NCBI RefSeq assembly: GCF_008831285.2
Contig: NW_022204744.1
Location: 1 to 37,587, forward strand
DNA from: Nymphaea colorata
Lineage: Eukaryota; Streptophyta; Magnoliopsida; Nymphaeales; Nymphaeaceae
Reading direction: 5' to 3'
DNA: 37,587 nt
A program made the translations under genes and the position numbers. The notes below the pieces were generated by a model. It was given only the letters and a program-made list of their open reading frames with translations. It was not told where the DNA came from and did no database searches. Positions 10,701-22,159 of the stretch are shown here, in pieces. Position 1 is the first letter of the stretch, and every line of letters starts with the position of its first letter.

Positions 10701-12640
10701 AAAAATCAGCCCTTACAAAAGGTAACAAACTATTCTTGGCTATACTAAAAAAAAAAAAACTCACTCCGTAGATCTCTATGTATATAATGTTATCTAGTTT
10801 TATCTTTCGCTTATAATGTTACCATATAATCTTTTCTTTTCTCCCTATGAAATCTTTGGTTCAAGTCAATGCCATTGTTTATTTAAAGTCATGTTATGCT
10901 ATATGACATGGGTTATCCTCAAAGTGTCTCTTTCTATCATTTTTCGTTTCAAATATTTATCTAGTCGACAACTATATCCATACATTCTTCTGTAATGATG
11001 TGTATATAGTAGCAGAGCCAATATAAGAAAGATGCCAATATTACTACATAGTGTATAGAATTAGGATGGTATGTTCCCTCTATTATCTTTATCCTTAACC
11101 TTCGTTCATTTTTGTTGGAAAAAATTGTTTGAATTGGAAAGCTTCCTATTTGGTGTGTGCAAGCCTTTGTCTGTGTGGTGTGTGTTTGTCCAGTCCCATA
11201 TGCAATGGAAAGAAAGTGGTTCAATGGTGATTGCTTACTATTACCATTTCTTGTAGTTATGTAATAACTCTTGAAATTAAACATTATCAACAAGCTATTA
11301 CTTATGTCTTAAGGTTTGAATTTCCTCCCATGTTAGGACGAAGGCAAAGATTTCTTGTTGCTGAATCTCTAGAATGGTTTTCAAAAGAGAAACAAAATTT
11401 GATGTAGAAGCTCCTGTGCTAGCCAAAAGATCCATATTGCTTAACCATAACGGAAATCCATCTTTTGTCATTTGAACTGGGCAATCAAGGATATCAGCTC
11501 CATCGTATATAGCTTGTTGTTAAAAGTGTATTTGTGTCTTATCATAATAAATTTATGCACACCTAGGACTGAGGTATGGTTTGAGACCTCACTGAAGAAA
11601 ACTGAAGCACCAAGTTGAAATGTTAGGCATGTAATGAGATGACAAATCAGCAAAGACAACATGGCATATCATAAAATGACAAAAAAATATTATCTGCTGG
11701 TATTAGATTATATTCATAAGTTCATACAACTTACATAATTAAGCCCTTTGGCAAAATTTATTATGCTCCCATCTACTGAATCTAGTAAACTGGAAGAAGC
11801 TGGAGAGCTTAACAGGCTTCAACCAATAATCTAAAACCATAAGAAACTGCTTATGAAGGGAACTACATATTATACACCAAGAAGAACTATGCCTATTTGC
11901 TAAGACGACATCACAAGTATGAGTTGAGACTTTCCATGGCATGTGTACCAAAAGGTAAGCACAAACACATGTACATAATTATACACAAGGTGAGTGGCAC
12001 TTGAGAACTTTTTGTCCTAAGCATGTCCTAGCACCTCAAAGAATAATATTTTTGTTTATTGATTAAGACATTTCTTCCTTAGATGAGCTTTAGATTCACT
12101 AGAAGCCAATAGATCAACTTGCACCAAAAGTTTCATGAAATAGAAGTGAAGGTTCCTTTTCATTGACAGTTTGTTCTTAACCATGTTTTACTTTAAAGGA
12201 TAATGATATTATGAATGGTAGTTGTACAGTGTAGGTATCATTTTGTAGCCTGTAGTAAAGCAACTATGTCTGCAAAAGTTTACGACTCTTCTATCCCACA
12301 AACTATTCACGCTGGGCTCTTCACAAATTTTTATAGAAGATGATAAAAGCACACAGACCCATGTCATGTTATCTGGAAAATAATCAACAAAAATGGTCTC
12401 TTATTCATAAAATAAAGAAACACTATCATCATCATAACCAGGTGGAAAATTACGATAAGTAAAGAAGTTACGTAAAACACATATATTGCAGTATTTATCT
12501 TACAACATTGAATAATTTGCACAACTGAAGGCAATTCCCAACCTTAAATTGAGGTTTTTGATTTTACCAAAACTTCCAAAAACAGTTTTTGCAAATACTG
12601 TGAAAACGAGTTAAGAAAATGCTATAACAGGGAAATCTAA
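7753..12640. other. Long stretch with no recognised gene (about 4.9 kb)
   Basis: Both strands were read. Frames are short (under about 110 codons), overlap each other and match no family I know. Notable are an AT-rich run at about 10045-10085 and two A homopolymers near 10690 and 10748. GC content is somewhat higher at about 7800-8700 than further right. No tRNA, terminal repeats or clear exon structure was seen. If blocks A and B are LTRs of one element, this would be degenerate internal sequence, but no gag or pol residues are visible. Confidence 0.5.
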
Positions 12641-12649
12641 TAGTACACC

Positions 12650-15600
12650 ATCAATAGAGAAATTTGTACCGTTGACATAGGACAGTGTTAACACCTGAAA
12701 TATTTGTTCAACTTCAGGAGGCAATTCCAAAACATACGAAGAATACAAATGATTGTGAAATGCTTAATTTCAAATTGAATTTTCAACCCAAACTCAATTA
12801 GGTTTGAATCTTGAATTTAACTCATAGCACAAATCCTAATGCAAAACTACGAGTCCAAATCTCATTCCAGTGCACAATATTGTCTCTAAATTAGGTTTGC
12901 AACCCAAATCCATTGCAATTGTCATTTTGAATCCAAATCAAACTATGAATTCAAATATGAATTAAAAATCCAAAATAGTATCCAACAAATATAAAAAATG
13001 TCATCTGGGACCCATGTGTGGGCCCCACATAGCCTGCACGGCTGAGTCTCACCCAATGGTGAGGCCAATCCTAGGAGGCTAAATCAAACTTGAACCTATT
13101 GAACCTGTCAATCAATCTAGTCATGGACCAAATACTCTTTACTAAACCCTACATACCTTTGACTAAGCTTAGTCAAAACACAATCCAAATTGGAATTAGC
13201 AAAAAACATAATTGAATGTTGTTAAGTGTCAAAATCATCAAACTGCATTGGATTTAGTTGAAGTCAAAGCGTGAATTGGACATTGACCATGATCAAACCA
13301 TCCAATCAATTCAATTTTATGACAAAATTGTCTCTATGAATCAGGCTCAAATGATAAAGTCCTAATTTACGGTTTAAGCAAATCAATTACGTGTTTGAAC
13401 TTGAAAGTCATACGATTCAAATATACAATCATACAATCTCAATTAGGGTTTTGACCAAGGTAAACCCATTTTCACTCAAATTTGGATAAAGATGTCTTTT
13501 ATAATTCAATTTGACATAATAAATTTAAAAAATGAATTGAATTGTTGAATTTACAGATAAGGGAAGTCTACAATTCAATGCAATTTAAATATACGTCTCT
13601 AGGTCAAAGCCTAGCAGACCCAAGTCAAACTGGAACACACCCAAGAGAGAGTGTGTGTTCAAAGTCAAAGTGAAAGCTTTTCTCGTCAAAGTTTTAATTA
13701 TAATTTGAAACTATGTTTAAACCCAAAGTTTTAAATTAAAATCACAATTTTGTTTGGTCAAAGTCATGTTAGACTTGACCTAAACCAAACCTACCTAGCT
13801 CATGCATGTGGACTAGGTGAGAACATTATCGAAATAAAAAAAGTACTAAAATTTCTTGGGAATTAACAAGGTGATGTGGCAGCCACAATCACCCAAGTAG
13901 TGATGACAATCTTTCCACCTAGGCGACCAACCATTGGTTGGTCCATGCCACCTTACAATGGTGGACCAGCCCAAAGATGTCACACCAAAAGAAAGGAGGG
14001 GGATTTTCTTTTCAAAAACATTTGAAAAAAGCAAAAAAAAAAAAAAGAGGGGGTGTAGCACATCCTTGCTCCTCCATTGTAGGTAAATCAAAGTCAAAAT
14101 GAAAAAGAAGAGAAAAATCCTTTTTAACCCCCTTGAGGCCCCCGGGGGGGGGATGGGGTGGGGAAGGTGATTTTCTTTTTATAATACTAGTGCTCTCTCC
14201 TTCCCTTCCCCCTTCGTCGCAGCCAAGAGGAGGAAGAAGAAGAAGGAGCCAAGGAGAGGAGGAGCTGCCATCATCCAACCTCTCTCTCTCTCATTTTCCC
14301 ATTTGATTGCTCCTAGTCTTGCTAATTTAGTGTACTTCATTGGACTCTTGCTTAGGATTTCTAGTACAAGGAAATCATCTTTGTACCCCTTTTTAAGGAA
14401 GAAGACCTTCTTCTTCTAACTTTGCTAAACTTGAATCTAAGCTTTGATTTTACTTAGGATTGCTTGATTTAGAGAACTGGAAAAGAGAAGTTCCAAACAC
14501 CAAAGCCAACCACAAGGTAGGGGTGATTCTAGCTTGTTCTTCATCCATGTTTGCTTCTTTCTATTTCTTTTCAAGTTCAATATTTATGGAGGGTTTCATT
14601 TTAAGTTCTTATTCATGGCTGGGAATAATGTACTGTTAAGGTGTGCTACGTTCCAATGTACATTTTAATGCATTTTTCATGTATCAATCAGGTTTTATAA
14701 AAAAAAAAAACCCATGGATCTATCTTCTAAAAGGGCCCGAAGGCCCCGCTCCTTTCAAAAATAGCTTGCCTAAACCCATTTTCAACTCCTCACCATAAGA
14801 GGATTCTACAGTGAGAGTGTGATTTATATTTTCTGCAATATATAATCTAATCTTCTATTAAGGATGGATGCAATATCATGAATGTGATCCACCCTCACAT
14901 GGAAAAAAACTTAGAGAAACTTGCTTGAGCATTCTCTTAATTTCCTCTATTTTGAGTCGTGCATTTCATTATCTAATTGATTAATGGTGTGGTGGATCAT
15001 CATGGTTTGTGTGCTAAGAGGTTCTCTTTCTTATTTTTCATTATAAGAGGCAAAACATGTGTGTTTGTATATATATATATATATATATATAACATCTTAT
15101 TGAATCTCATTTTTCTCTTTAAAATAAGGTCAGAACTTGTTTTCAAACTGGTTTAAAGAAAGTAAATCTTCATTTTGGTATTTGTAGTTCAAAACTACAA
15201 GATTATTAATACTTTATCTCAAAACCTTGCCTATTCCAGCAATACATGTGTAAAAGTGCATGCATGTTGCTAAATTCAGACCTTAATGCCATGAAATTTA
15301 GCTTAAAACGTCATAGTTTAGAGCTACTGCAAAGTTAATTCAACTACAACTTTGCTATTTTCTATAGAACTAGAGAAAGTTTTAATCTCATTCAAACCAG
15401 CACCCTAAAAAAAAAATTTTAAGCTGTTGGTTTCATTCATACATTCTAGATTTGCATGGGATTAATCAATATCTCAAAGTATTCCAAAATTATATTCAAA
15501 ACCTAATTTTCATTTTTACCAAAATAGAATATCAAATGTGTGGAAATCATCCATAGAATGGATGAATCTTTTAGCAACAACATCTAAAACCAATTTCACT

Positions 15601-17150
15601 TTTAGAAAATAAAGTTTCCAAAACTTTATGTCTAAGCCCAATGTGAATGCCCAACATGAATGAGAGCATGCCGTCAAGAGGAACATCCCTCGTGCTGATC
15701 TAAAGGCTTAACTTATAGAAAGACAAGCAAAATTTCAATAATTTGTCATCATTTTCTAAGGAACAAGCTCTCTAAAAATCGATATTTCTGATTTTCAGCT
15801 ACATAAATCAGTATGAAACCTGATTTTATGGCTATTTTAAAATAAAAGTTGATGCTATTGACATCTCCCATATATTTTAAAAGTTGATTTCAATATTATT
15901 TACATGATTTTCATAATTTTGATGATTTGATCTCAAGTCTCAAGCTTGTGGACTGCCTCCCTAACTCTTGTGCTTTATAATATATCAAGCACACTTAGAG
16001 AAAGTCTTACATTCCAACCAAAAATCAATCTTTGTATGTGTGGATTATGAAATAAATATTTACATTGAATGAATGTTGAGAGATTATGAGAGAGAAGAAT
16101 GAATGTCTCATATAGTTTATCTTCTTCTATCGTGCATCCACACACCAAAATCAATTGCACACATGAACATTCTCAAGAATTAAGTATTTATATTTCAAGA
16201 TACAAAAAAGTGGCCAAATCATATTGTAATAAGAATGTGAAAATCTCACCTAGTTTCAAAAGAAGATAGAAGAATCATATCATAATTTGACCAAAATACG
16301 TTTGAAAACAATATATTGTCTAACATTTTGGAAACTACATTTCATCATAAGAGTGAGTTTATTTGGTACCTAACTCTTCCCTAAAAAGAGAATTCACTTT
16401 AAATCATGTTCATATCTGATACCAAATCATGTGATTTGGCAAAAAGGATTTCAAAATTAATCTGTTTGCTAAGAAAACTTAGCTGTCTTTTGTTTGAAAT
16501 CAATACATTTGCTACATGAACCTAGCCATTTTCCCAAAAACTTGATCACAAGTTGATCTTAATTCAATTCAAATTCATGCAGTGATCTTGAGTTCACAAC
16601 AAATAACTAGATCTCCACCTCTAAAACCTCAAATTTTCAAATAATTTTACAATTTATTATATAATATTTAATTCAAAATTACTAAATTATGAAGAAAGGT
16701 CTAAACTCTTGGGTCAAAACCACATTCCAAGTCAATTTTCAATACCATTGCCATCTGATGACACATTTTTTGTAATAAAAAAAATGGTCTCCAATTTGAG
16801 CATTGTTCAACTTTTCAATTTTGTTAAAATTTACCCAATTTCCTAAACAAACTAGTTGAATTTCAAATAGTTTACCAAAATAAGTAAATTTTTCAAAAAA
16901 TTTGTCCAAATTCTGTTCCAATTTACTTAAAAACAAGTTTAGAAATCACTTGTTCAAAACCAAGTTCAAAATGAACTTTCAATTTCAATTTCAATTATCT
17001 ACGCACAAACTTATCAGATTGTGCAAATGACTTGCACATGATCCGGGAAATACTTAGCCTCTGATCCAATTACCCCTGCTAAAGACGACAAGAATGGTTG
17101 GACATCGTACCGGTGGGCGGGTCCCTTTCTCTTAAGATTTTCTCAAAACC
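12650..17150 (+). repeat. LTR-like block B, possible Tat/Ogre-type gypsy LTR
   Basis: The block repeats the landmark order of block A. An A/C-rich 'aacccaaatcc' region (12780-13000) is followed by more GC-rich text, G/C homopolymer runs (about 14140-14165), a TATA-like tttataatac (about 14180), a pyrimidine/purine-rich leader, a TA microsatellite (about 15068-15091) and A/C-rich text. It finishes with 'taaagacgacaagaatggtt' (17080-17099) and a 'ccctttctctt...tctcaaaaccc' ending that matches the form of block A at 2930-2990. The block is about 4.5 kb, but its left edge is uncertain. No coding sequence is recognised. Divergence between A and B is high, so they may be different insertions rather than a pair. 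Confidence 0.35.
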
Positions 17151-18127
17151 CAATTTGAAATTTTGCTGCTTTGTGTAACTCCCCACACTCAATCAACACC
17201 TTAAGGACAGGAGGGGTGCTAACCAACAAGCATTCAACCATAGGATTGTTGGAGTAATTGTAGCTTAAAGCATTGTCATTTGCAAAACCAGATGCAAGGA
17301 CTACCAATCCTGGTGTATAAGCATATGAAACAAGATATGTATAAGGAAGTAGATATCGATATGCACCATTCTATGGCTATAGAGCCTTCATCTCGAGCAT
17401 TATTAATTTCTTTAAAGATTAAACATATTTAAAAAATTGTATTCAAGATCATCAAATCTACCTATCTAGCATTTAAAGATTGTAATCAGCTAATTCTACG
17501 TTGGTTATGTTTAAATTCAGCTACAAATATGTAATCTACCAAATTTAGGTGGTGTCTGCATTTTTTCTTAATGAAAAATTTTCGTGCAGCTTCACTTCTT
17601 TTTTACAGGCTGAATTAGTAAATTTGTTACAAATCATCAATTTGGAGAGAAGAAAGTTACTATTGGTGATGAAGGTTCAAAATATTGCTTAGGAATTGTT
17701 ATGTACTTTAACATTGCTGATCAACTCTGCTATTGAGGTAGTATAGAAATACATTTATGTTTGCTTTTCATATGCTATTTTATGGATATCAATTTTGATT
17801 CCTTCCGTTTTACAGCCTTATGACTGTTTGCATTCAAATGGCATCTTATAGAATTTGAATTGCAGCAACACTATATGTAGGTATTTTAATGTACGAACAA
17901 GGACAAGCATAGGAGTTGGTTGGCTCCTAAAAATATTGATGTAGGTTAATTTCATTAATGTATGCAATTTAAATCCTTTATAGAATTTACTATTGAATCA
18001 GGTTTTTTTTTCATATAATATTGGACATGATGTATGAAAGGCAAAGAATGCGGTCACCTCTAAACAGTGAAATAAATCACCTCTAAACCTAGAGTAATGG
18101 CAACCTAAGCTTTTAAGGTGACTTTTT
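17151..18127. other. No gene seen
   Basis: AT-rich sequence without a convincing frame, tRNA or repeat structure. It runs up to the CACTA-like terminus. Confidence 0.5.
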
Positions 18128-18270
18128 CACTGGTGGAGCTAGCTGTAGTGATGAAATAGTTGACAACTCTACCGATGACATGCATTCACCGCTATAGGCT
18201 ACCCGAACACGACAAACAGCAGTGACAGTATCGGCATTACTTTCACCGGTATAGGCTTGTTTTTGTAGTG
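18128..18270 (-). mobile_element. CACTA-type transposon terminus (one end only)
   Basis: On the minus strand the segment begins CACTACAAAAACAAGCC (18270 down to 18254), matching the CACTA terminal repeat form. Subterminal direct repeats typical of the superfamily follow: tcaccgctataggct at 18186-18200 and tcaccggtataggct at 18243-18257, differing by one base. No matching plus-strand CACTACAAAAA end was found upstream, so this is either one end of a broken element or a solo terminus. No transposase is visible. The left edge given here is approximate. Confidence 0.55.
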
Positions 18271-20640
18271 AATTCTAAGGAAGGAGAGTTTTATGCAGAT
18301 ATAGTTATGTAGATGTGAAGATTGATACTGGTTAAGTGGTATAGCTGCCTTTTCTCATCAGTGTGTTTCGCTTAGTGCCTGATGCCTGAAAAATTTTTTG
18401 GTCTCCTGATCCTTTTTTTGGAGTAAAAGTAGGTAAACTAGCTACCACCTGGCATATCCTTAGTTGGAAATTTTTCTTTGTTAAATTGAGCATTAACTCA
18501 TCCTATATGCATCAATTGTTATAGCATAATTGGTTGCATGGGCAGATGTGTAGAAGACATGTTGCTTGTTTGGTTCCCAAGGGTTTTACATTCCTGGGCT
18601 GTGAGAAGTGAGATCCTGACACTCAAGTTCAAGGGTGTCCCACACCCCGGCCCACCCAGATTTGATGCAGCCAAGACCCTAGAAGCAAGGAGAATTGGGG
18701 GGGGGAGGTTCTTTTCGATCTTTTTAGGTCAATTCACCTTAGCAAAAGTTAAATGGTAAAAATACCTACACTAATTACAAGACACAAAATCAATGGAAAG
18801 AACTGATCTCAACAAAATTGATAGCCTCAAAATTAAGAAATATTGTTTTAAATTAAATATATTATGAATAGGTCAAAGGCCCTCTTCCCTTATGCTGCCC
18901 ACTTGGATTGATGTATACATCGGGACCTGGGTAAGACTTCGTCTACTTTACTGTTCGTGAGTTTTTTTCTTTCATTTAAATGTACGTTTTTCAAAAAATA
19001 AACACGAATTAAGGAACACAAACGTTCAAAGAAAAGAAAACAAGTACACGATATGTGTGCACAAGGCTTATTAATGTTAGATTTAGTTGCTACTAATCAA
19101 AATCTTTTTCAAATATATTTTTTTGACTTTTTAATTTTCTATATCCACTAAAATTTTCATTACATTAAATAATTACAGCATTGAATTTATTCTAGTTGAG
19201 ACAAAAAAGTGGTTCTAAAATCGTTCTCTTCCTTCTTGTTGTAATGTTTTATTTCCCAAAGATCTTATAATTTGTCATCAACTTTGGAAAACTTATTTTT
19301 CCTCCAATGCAGCATCTTTATAAAGCTGTAAATCCTTGAAAATTTCTCTATTTTATTTATGTGGCAACATGTTGGTTGAAGAATAAAGTTTGTTACTTAG
19401 AGCTACATATCAAGGGTACATTTCTTAATCATTTTCATTTCTTGATAATAAAGAGAGAAAATCCGTGAAAATTTCTCAATTTATTTTTGTGGCAATATTT
19501 TGGTTGTAAATAAAAGCTGTTATTTGGAGCTACATATCAAGGGTACATTTCTTGACCGTTTTCATTTCTTCACAGTAATTATAAGCGCATTCCTTCCCAG
19601 TGCATGTAACCTACATAACAAAAATTAGTAATGCTTTGTAAAAAATTTTAAAAATTATGTTATCGCTTTCGTAAATGTTCCATTCCAACATTTTGATTTC
19701 CACTCATATGATACAGCAAATGAATCTCTTACTTGAATTTTCCTTTTCATTCCATTCCAAACCAAGTCTTTCATTCAAATCAACCATTGATGTCATTCTA
19801 GCAAAAAAAAAAAAACTGACGCAACTATCCTTTCTTCCACTTCTTTGCAAAATTCCTTTTTATTTTTTCAAAAACGCAAAGGGCTTGCTGTGTACACTCA
19901 GCCATTACCGTCAATGGTGGACGACCTTGTGAAAAAGCAAATTGAGCCCTTCGAGCTGCTAAGATCTCATCTGATGCGACAGAGCATTAATGCATGGTCG
20001 GAATTCATTTCTTCGATATAATATTAAGACACGATCTGGGCTCACAAGGGCTGACAAGGAGTTCAAATAGTTTGAACTCAAATCGAATTCCCTCACCAAA
20101 ATTGTATTCAAACTTGACTCATCTATAAGTAAGAATTTAACTTGTAAGAATTCGACTAGTTTAAACTGGATTCGGTTTGGTTCGGCTACATAATAAATGT
20201 TCAAATATAATAAAGAACTAAGAGTAGCAACTAAACGAGTTAAAACATATGACGCAGGTCTAACATTGAGTTAAACAAGTTAAGCAAGTAAGTCAAGCTC
20301 AAACCTAACACTGACTTGAGTTCAGTTTGAGTCAAAGCACAGAGTTTTCTAAGTCAAGTCCAACTCGAGCTACCCGGTGCCCCGTCTCCCTCCAACACGC
20401 AAGTGGGCCTCTAACACTATCATGAAAGGAACTCTTTTTTCAAATGACCCACCAATAAATTCCAGTTGTTGGCCCAACCGAAGACCTCCAGGGAAATATG
20501 TTTCGCCCTTCTCATTGAAATGGTCTTCGGAAAATACGTGTCCTTTGTCCTTCATCATCGAACATAAGAGGGTGTCGATTGACGCCGAAAGGTGGAATTG
20601 AAATATCAAATAGTCGTGCTTCCGGTGATTTTCTGTCCTC
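18271..20640. other. No gene seen; non-coding DNA upstream of the LecRK pseudogene
   Basis: The stretch holds a GC-rich patch with a G run near 18697-18705, a tandem duplication at 19330-19570, and text at about 20050-20370 rich in caagtt/ctcgag/ttcaaac words that resembles a degenerate short plant repeat. The last 250 bases should contain the LecRK promoter, but no convincing TATA box could be chosen. Confidence 0.5.
19330..19570 (+). repeat. Imperfect tandem duplication, period about 129 bp
   Basis: The text 'aaatccttgaaaatttctc' at 19330 recurs as 'aaatccgtgaaaatttctc' at 19459. Both copies later contain 'gagctacatatcaagggtac' and end in 'ttttcatttctt'. The copies differ by substitutions and small indels. 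No coding capacity is seen. Confidence 0.8.
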
Positions 20641-20649
20641 TTCCTAGTC

Positions 20650-21683
20650 ATGGCCCTTTAGCTTTCAGATTCCTCTTGTTCTTCCTTTACATTCTAGCTC
20701 ATATCGGTAGATCATCTTGCAACTTCACCAATGGCACCTTTCTCTTCAATAGCTTCTGCCAGTTAGACCTTAACCTATCTGGCTCTGCAACTGTTACCAG
20801 GACTAGGGCTCTTCAAGTGACTAACGGTCAACCTTCCATGGAACCAGGCATCAAAGGCAATGCATTCTTCACTGCCAGTACTACAGTTTAAGAATCCTAC
20901 CGCTTCCAGAGAACAAATCATTCAGTACTCATTTTGTGTTCGCAATCGTCTCCAAAGCCCATCAATCAGGTGGCCATGGCTTTGCGTTCATCGTTGCACC
21001 GTCCCCAACTTCTCCAATGCATGGGAGGTCGCTTATTTGGCCTCTTCAGCATCAGGAACAACGGAAACACAAGGAATCAAATATTTGTAGTTGAATTCGA
21101 CATAGTTTCAACAAACAAATTTGCATGATATAGATGAAAGCCATGTGGGTGTCGACACAACGGTGTGAACTCCAGTGCCTCCGAACCGGCTGCTTACTAT
21201 ACAGGGAATCGCAAAAAAGAACAGGAGTCCTAGACGACGAGACGCCCATTCAAGCATGGATAGATATGATGGGCCGATGAAGCAGCTGAATGTCACCATA
21301 GCTCCATTGTCACACCAACTCAAGCCTAATTGCACACTCAATTCACGTTCCATTGATTTGTCCCTGTTCTGCTTGAACACATGTATGTTGGATTCTCTTT
21401 TGGTACAAAAAGCTGGTAAGCAAGTGCTATATTTTGGCATGGAGCTTTGCAATGGATGGAAAAGTTCTAGAGTTGGACCTTTCACACCTTCCTCTATTCC
21501 TCAGGATTGTACTCCTCTGTGGAAGTCTTTTAAGCTGTACCTATACATTTCTGTAGCTTTAGTGGCTCTATTGTTTATCATCGTCACATTTAGCATTTCT
21601 TATTTGACCAAAAGGAAGAGGAAGCTGACATCTGAGAAGATAGAAGGCTGGGAGATGGACTACCCACATAAACTTCCCTATAG
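20650..21683 (+). pseudogene. L-type lectin receptor kinase, extracellular half (broken)
   Basis: The ATG at 20650 begins a hydrophobic signal peptide, but a stop follows after three codons unless one base is missing from the CCC run. A legume-lectin domain is then readable in shifting frames: NGTFLFNSF, VTNGQPSM, FVFAIVS, GGHGFAF, FVVEFDIV, DIDESHVGVD and MKQLNVTIAP. A membrane span (about 21534-21608) and a basic juxtamembrane linker ending HKLPY follow. LecRKs are plasma-membrane receptors that join a lectin ectodomain to a cytoplasmic Ser/Thr kinase; some plant members act in immunity or sense extracellular ATP or NAD. Reading it needs many single-base frame changes and there are in-frame stops, so as written it is dead. 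The matching kinase half lies beyond the copia insertion at 26676. The damage is nearly all 1-2 base indels, so base-calling error is a real alternative. Confidence 0.9.
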
Positions 21684-22098
21684 TGTTAACAAAAATACCA
21701 AGAAGGCTCTCAAGTGAATTACTTGGAGATGAAAAGTCAGGTATGTTGGGAGATGAAAAGTCATGTGATTCCATGGAACCAGGCATCAAAGGCAATGCAT
21801 TCTTCACTGCCAGTCTACAGTTTAAGAAGCCTACCGCTTCCAAGAGAACCAAATCATTCAGTATCATTTTGTGTTCGCAATCGTCTCCAATCAATCAGGT
21901 GGCCATGGCTTTGTTCATCGTTGCACTGTCCCCCAACTTCTCCAATTCCATGGGAGGTCGCTTATTTGGTCTTTCAGCATCAGGAACAACGAAACACAAG
22001 GAATCAAATATTTGTAGTTGAATTCGACATAGTTCAACAAACAAATTTGCATGATATAGATGAAAGCCATGTGGGTGTCGACATTTGGATTTCTAACA
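21684..22098 (+). repeat. 5' LTR of the copia element, chimeric
   Basis: Bases 21684-21768 match the start of the 3' LTR (TGTTAACA..., with two units of the gatgaaaagtcatgt repeat). Bases 22084-22098 match its last 15 bases at 14 of 15 positions. Everything between is a second copy of the host lectin exon. About 260 bases of LTR present in the 3' copy are missing, including the tatataaa box, so this LTR should not be able to start the element's transcript. Confidence 0.8.
21769..22083 (+). pseudogene. Second copy of the LecRK lectin exon inside the 5' LTR
   Basis: This 315-bp segment aligns end to end with 20834-21157 of the host lectin exon (324 bp). It starts at TTCCATGGAACC and ends at GTGGGTGTCGACA in both. 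By eye there are about ten small indels and about five substitutions between the copies. It encodes parts of the lectin beta-sandwich in broken frames (for example FVVEFDIVQ and DIDESHVGVD). Both borders fall exactly where LTR sequence resumes. It could be a repair-templated patch, a gene-conversion-like event, or a misassembly. Confidence 0.85.
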
Positions 22099-22110
22099 TG
22101 GTATTAGAGC
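22099..22110 (+). promoter_or_regulatory. Primer binding site, initiator tRNA-Met type
   Basis: TGGTATTAGAGC directly follows the LTR end TAACA. It differs by one base from TGGTATCAGAGC, the usual copia site complementary to the 3' end of initiator tRNA-Met, where minus-strand DNA synthesis would start. Confidence 0.92.
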
Positions 22111-22159
22111 CACTAGTCCTTGTTAGTGCTTCTACTAGATCCTAAGGATTACATCTTGT

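Noticed and set aside
10961-11293. 110-codon minus-strand frame
   Set aside because: No recognisable domain and no supporting exon structure; its length is not unusual by chance in a window of this size.
13846-14278. Two minus-strand frames with runs of Phe, Ser and Pro
   Set aside because: Translation of homopolymer and CT/GA-rich leader sequence in LTR-like block B; no motif.
20834-22083. Two tandem lectin receptor genes instead of one gene plus a copy
   Set aside because: The second copy is only 315 bp, lacks signal peptide, lectin C-terminus and membrane span, and is bordered on both sides by LTR sequence.
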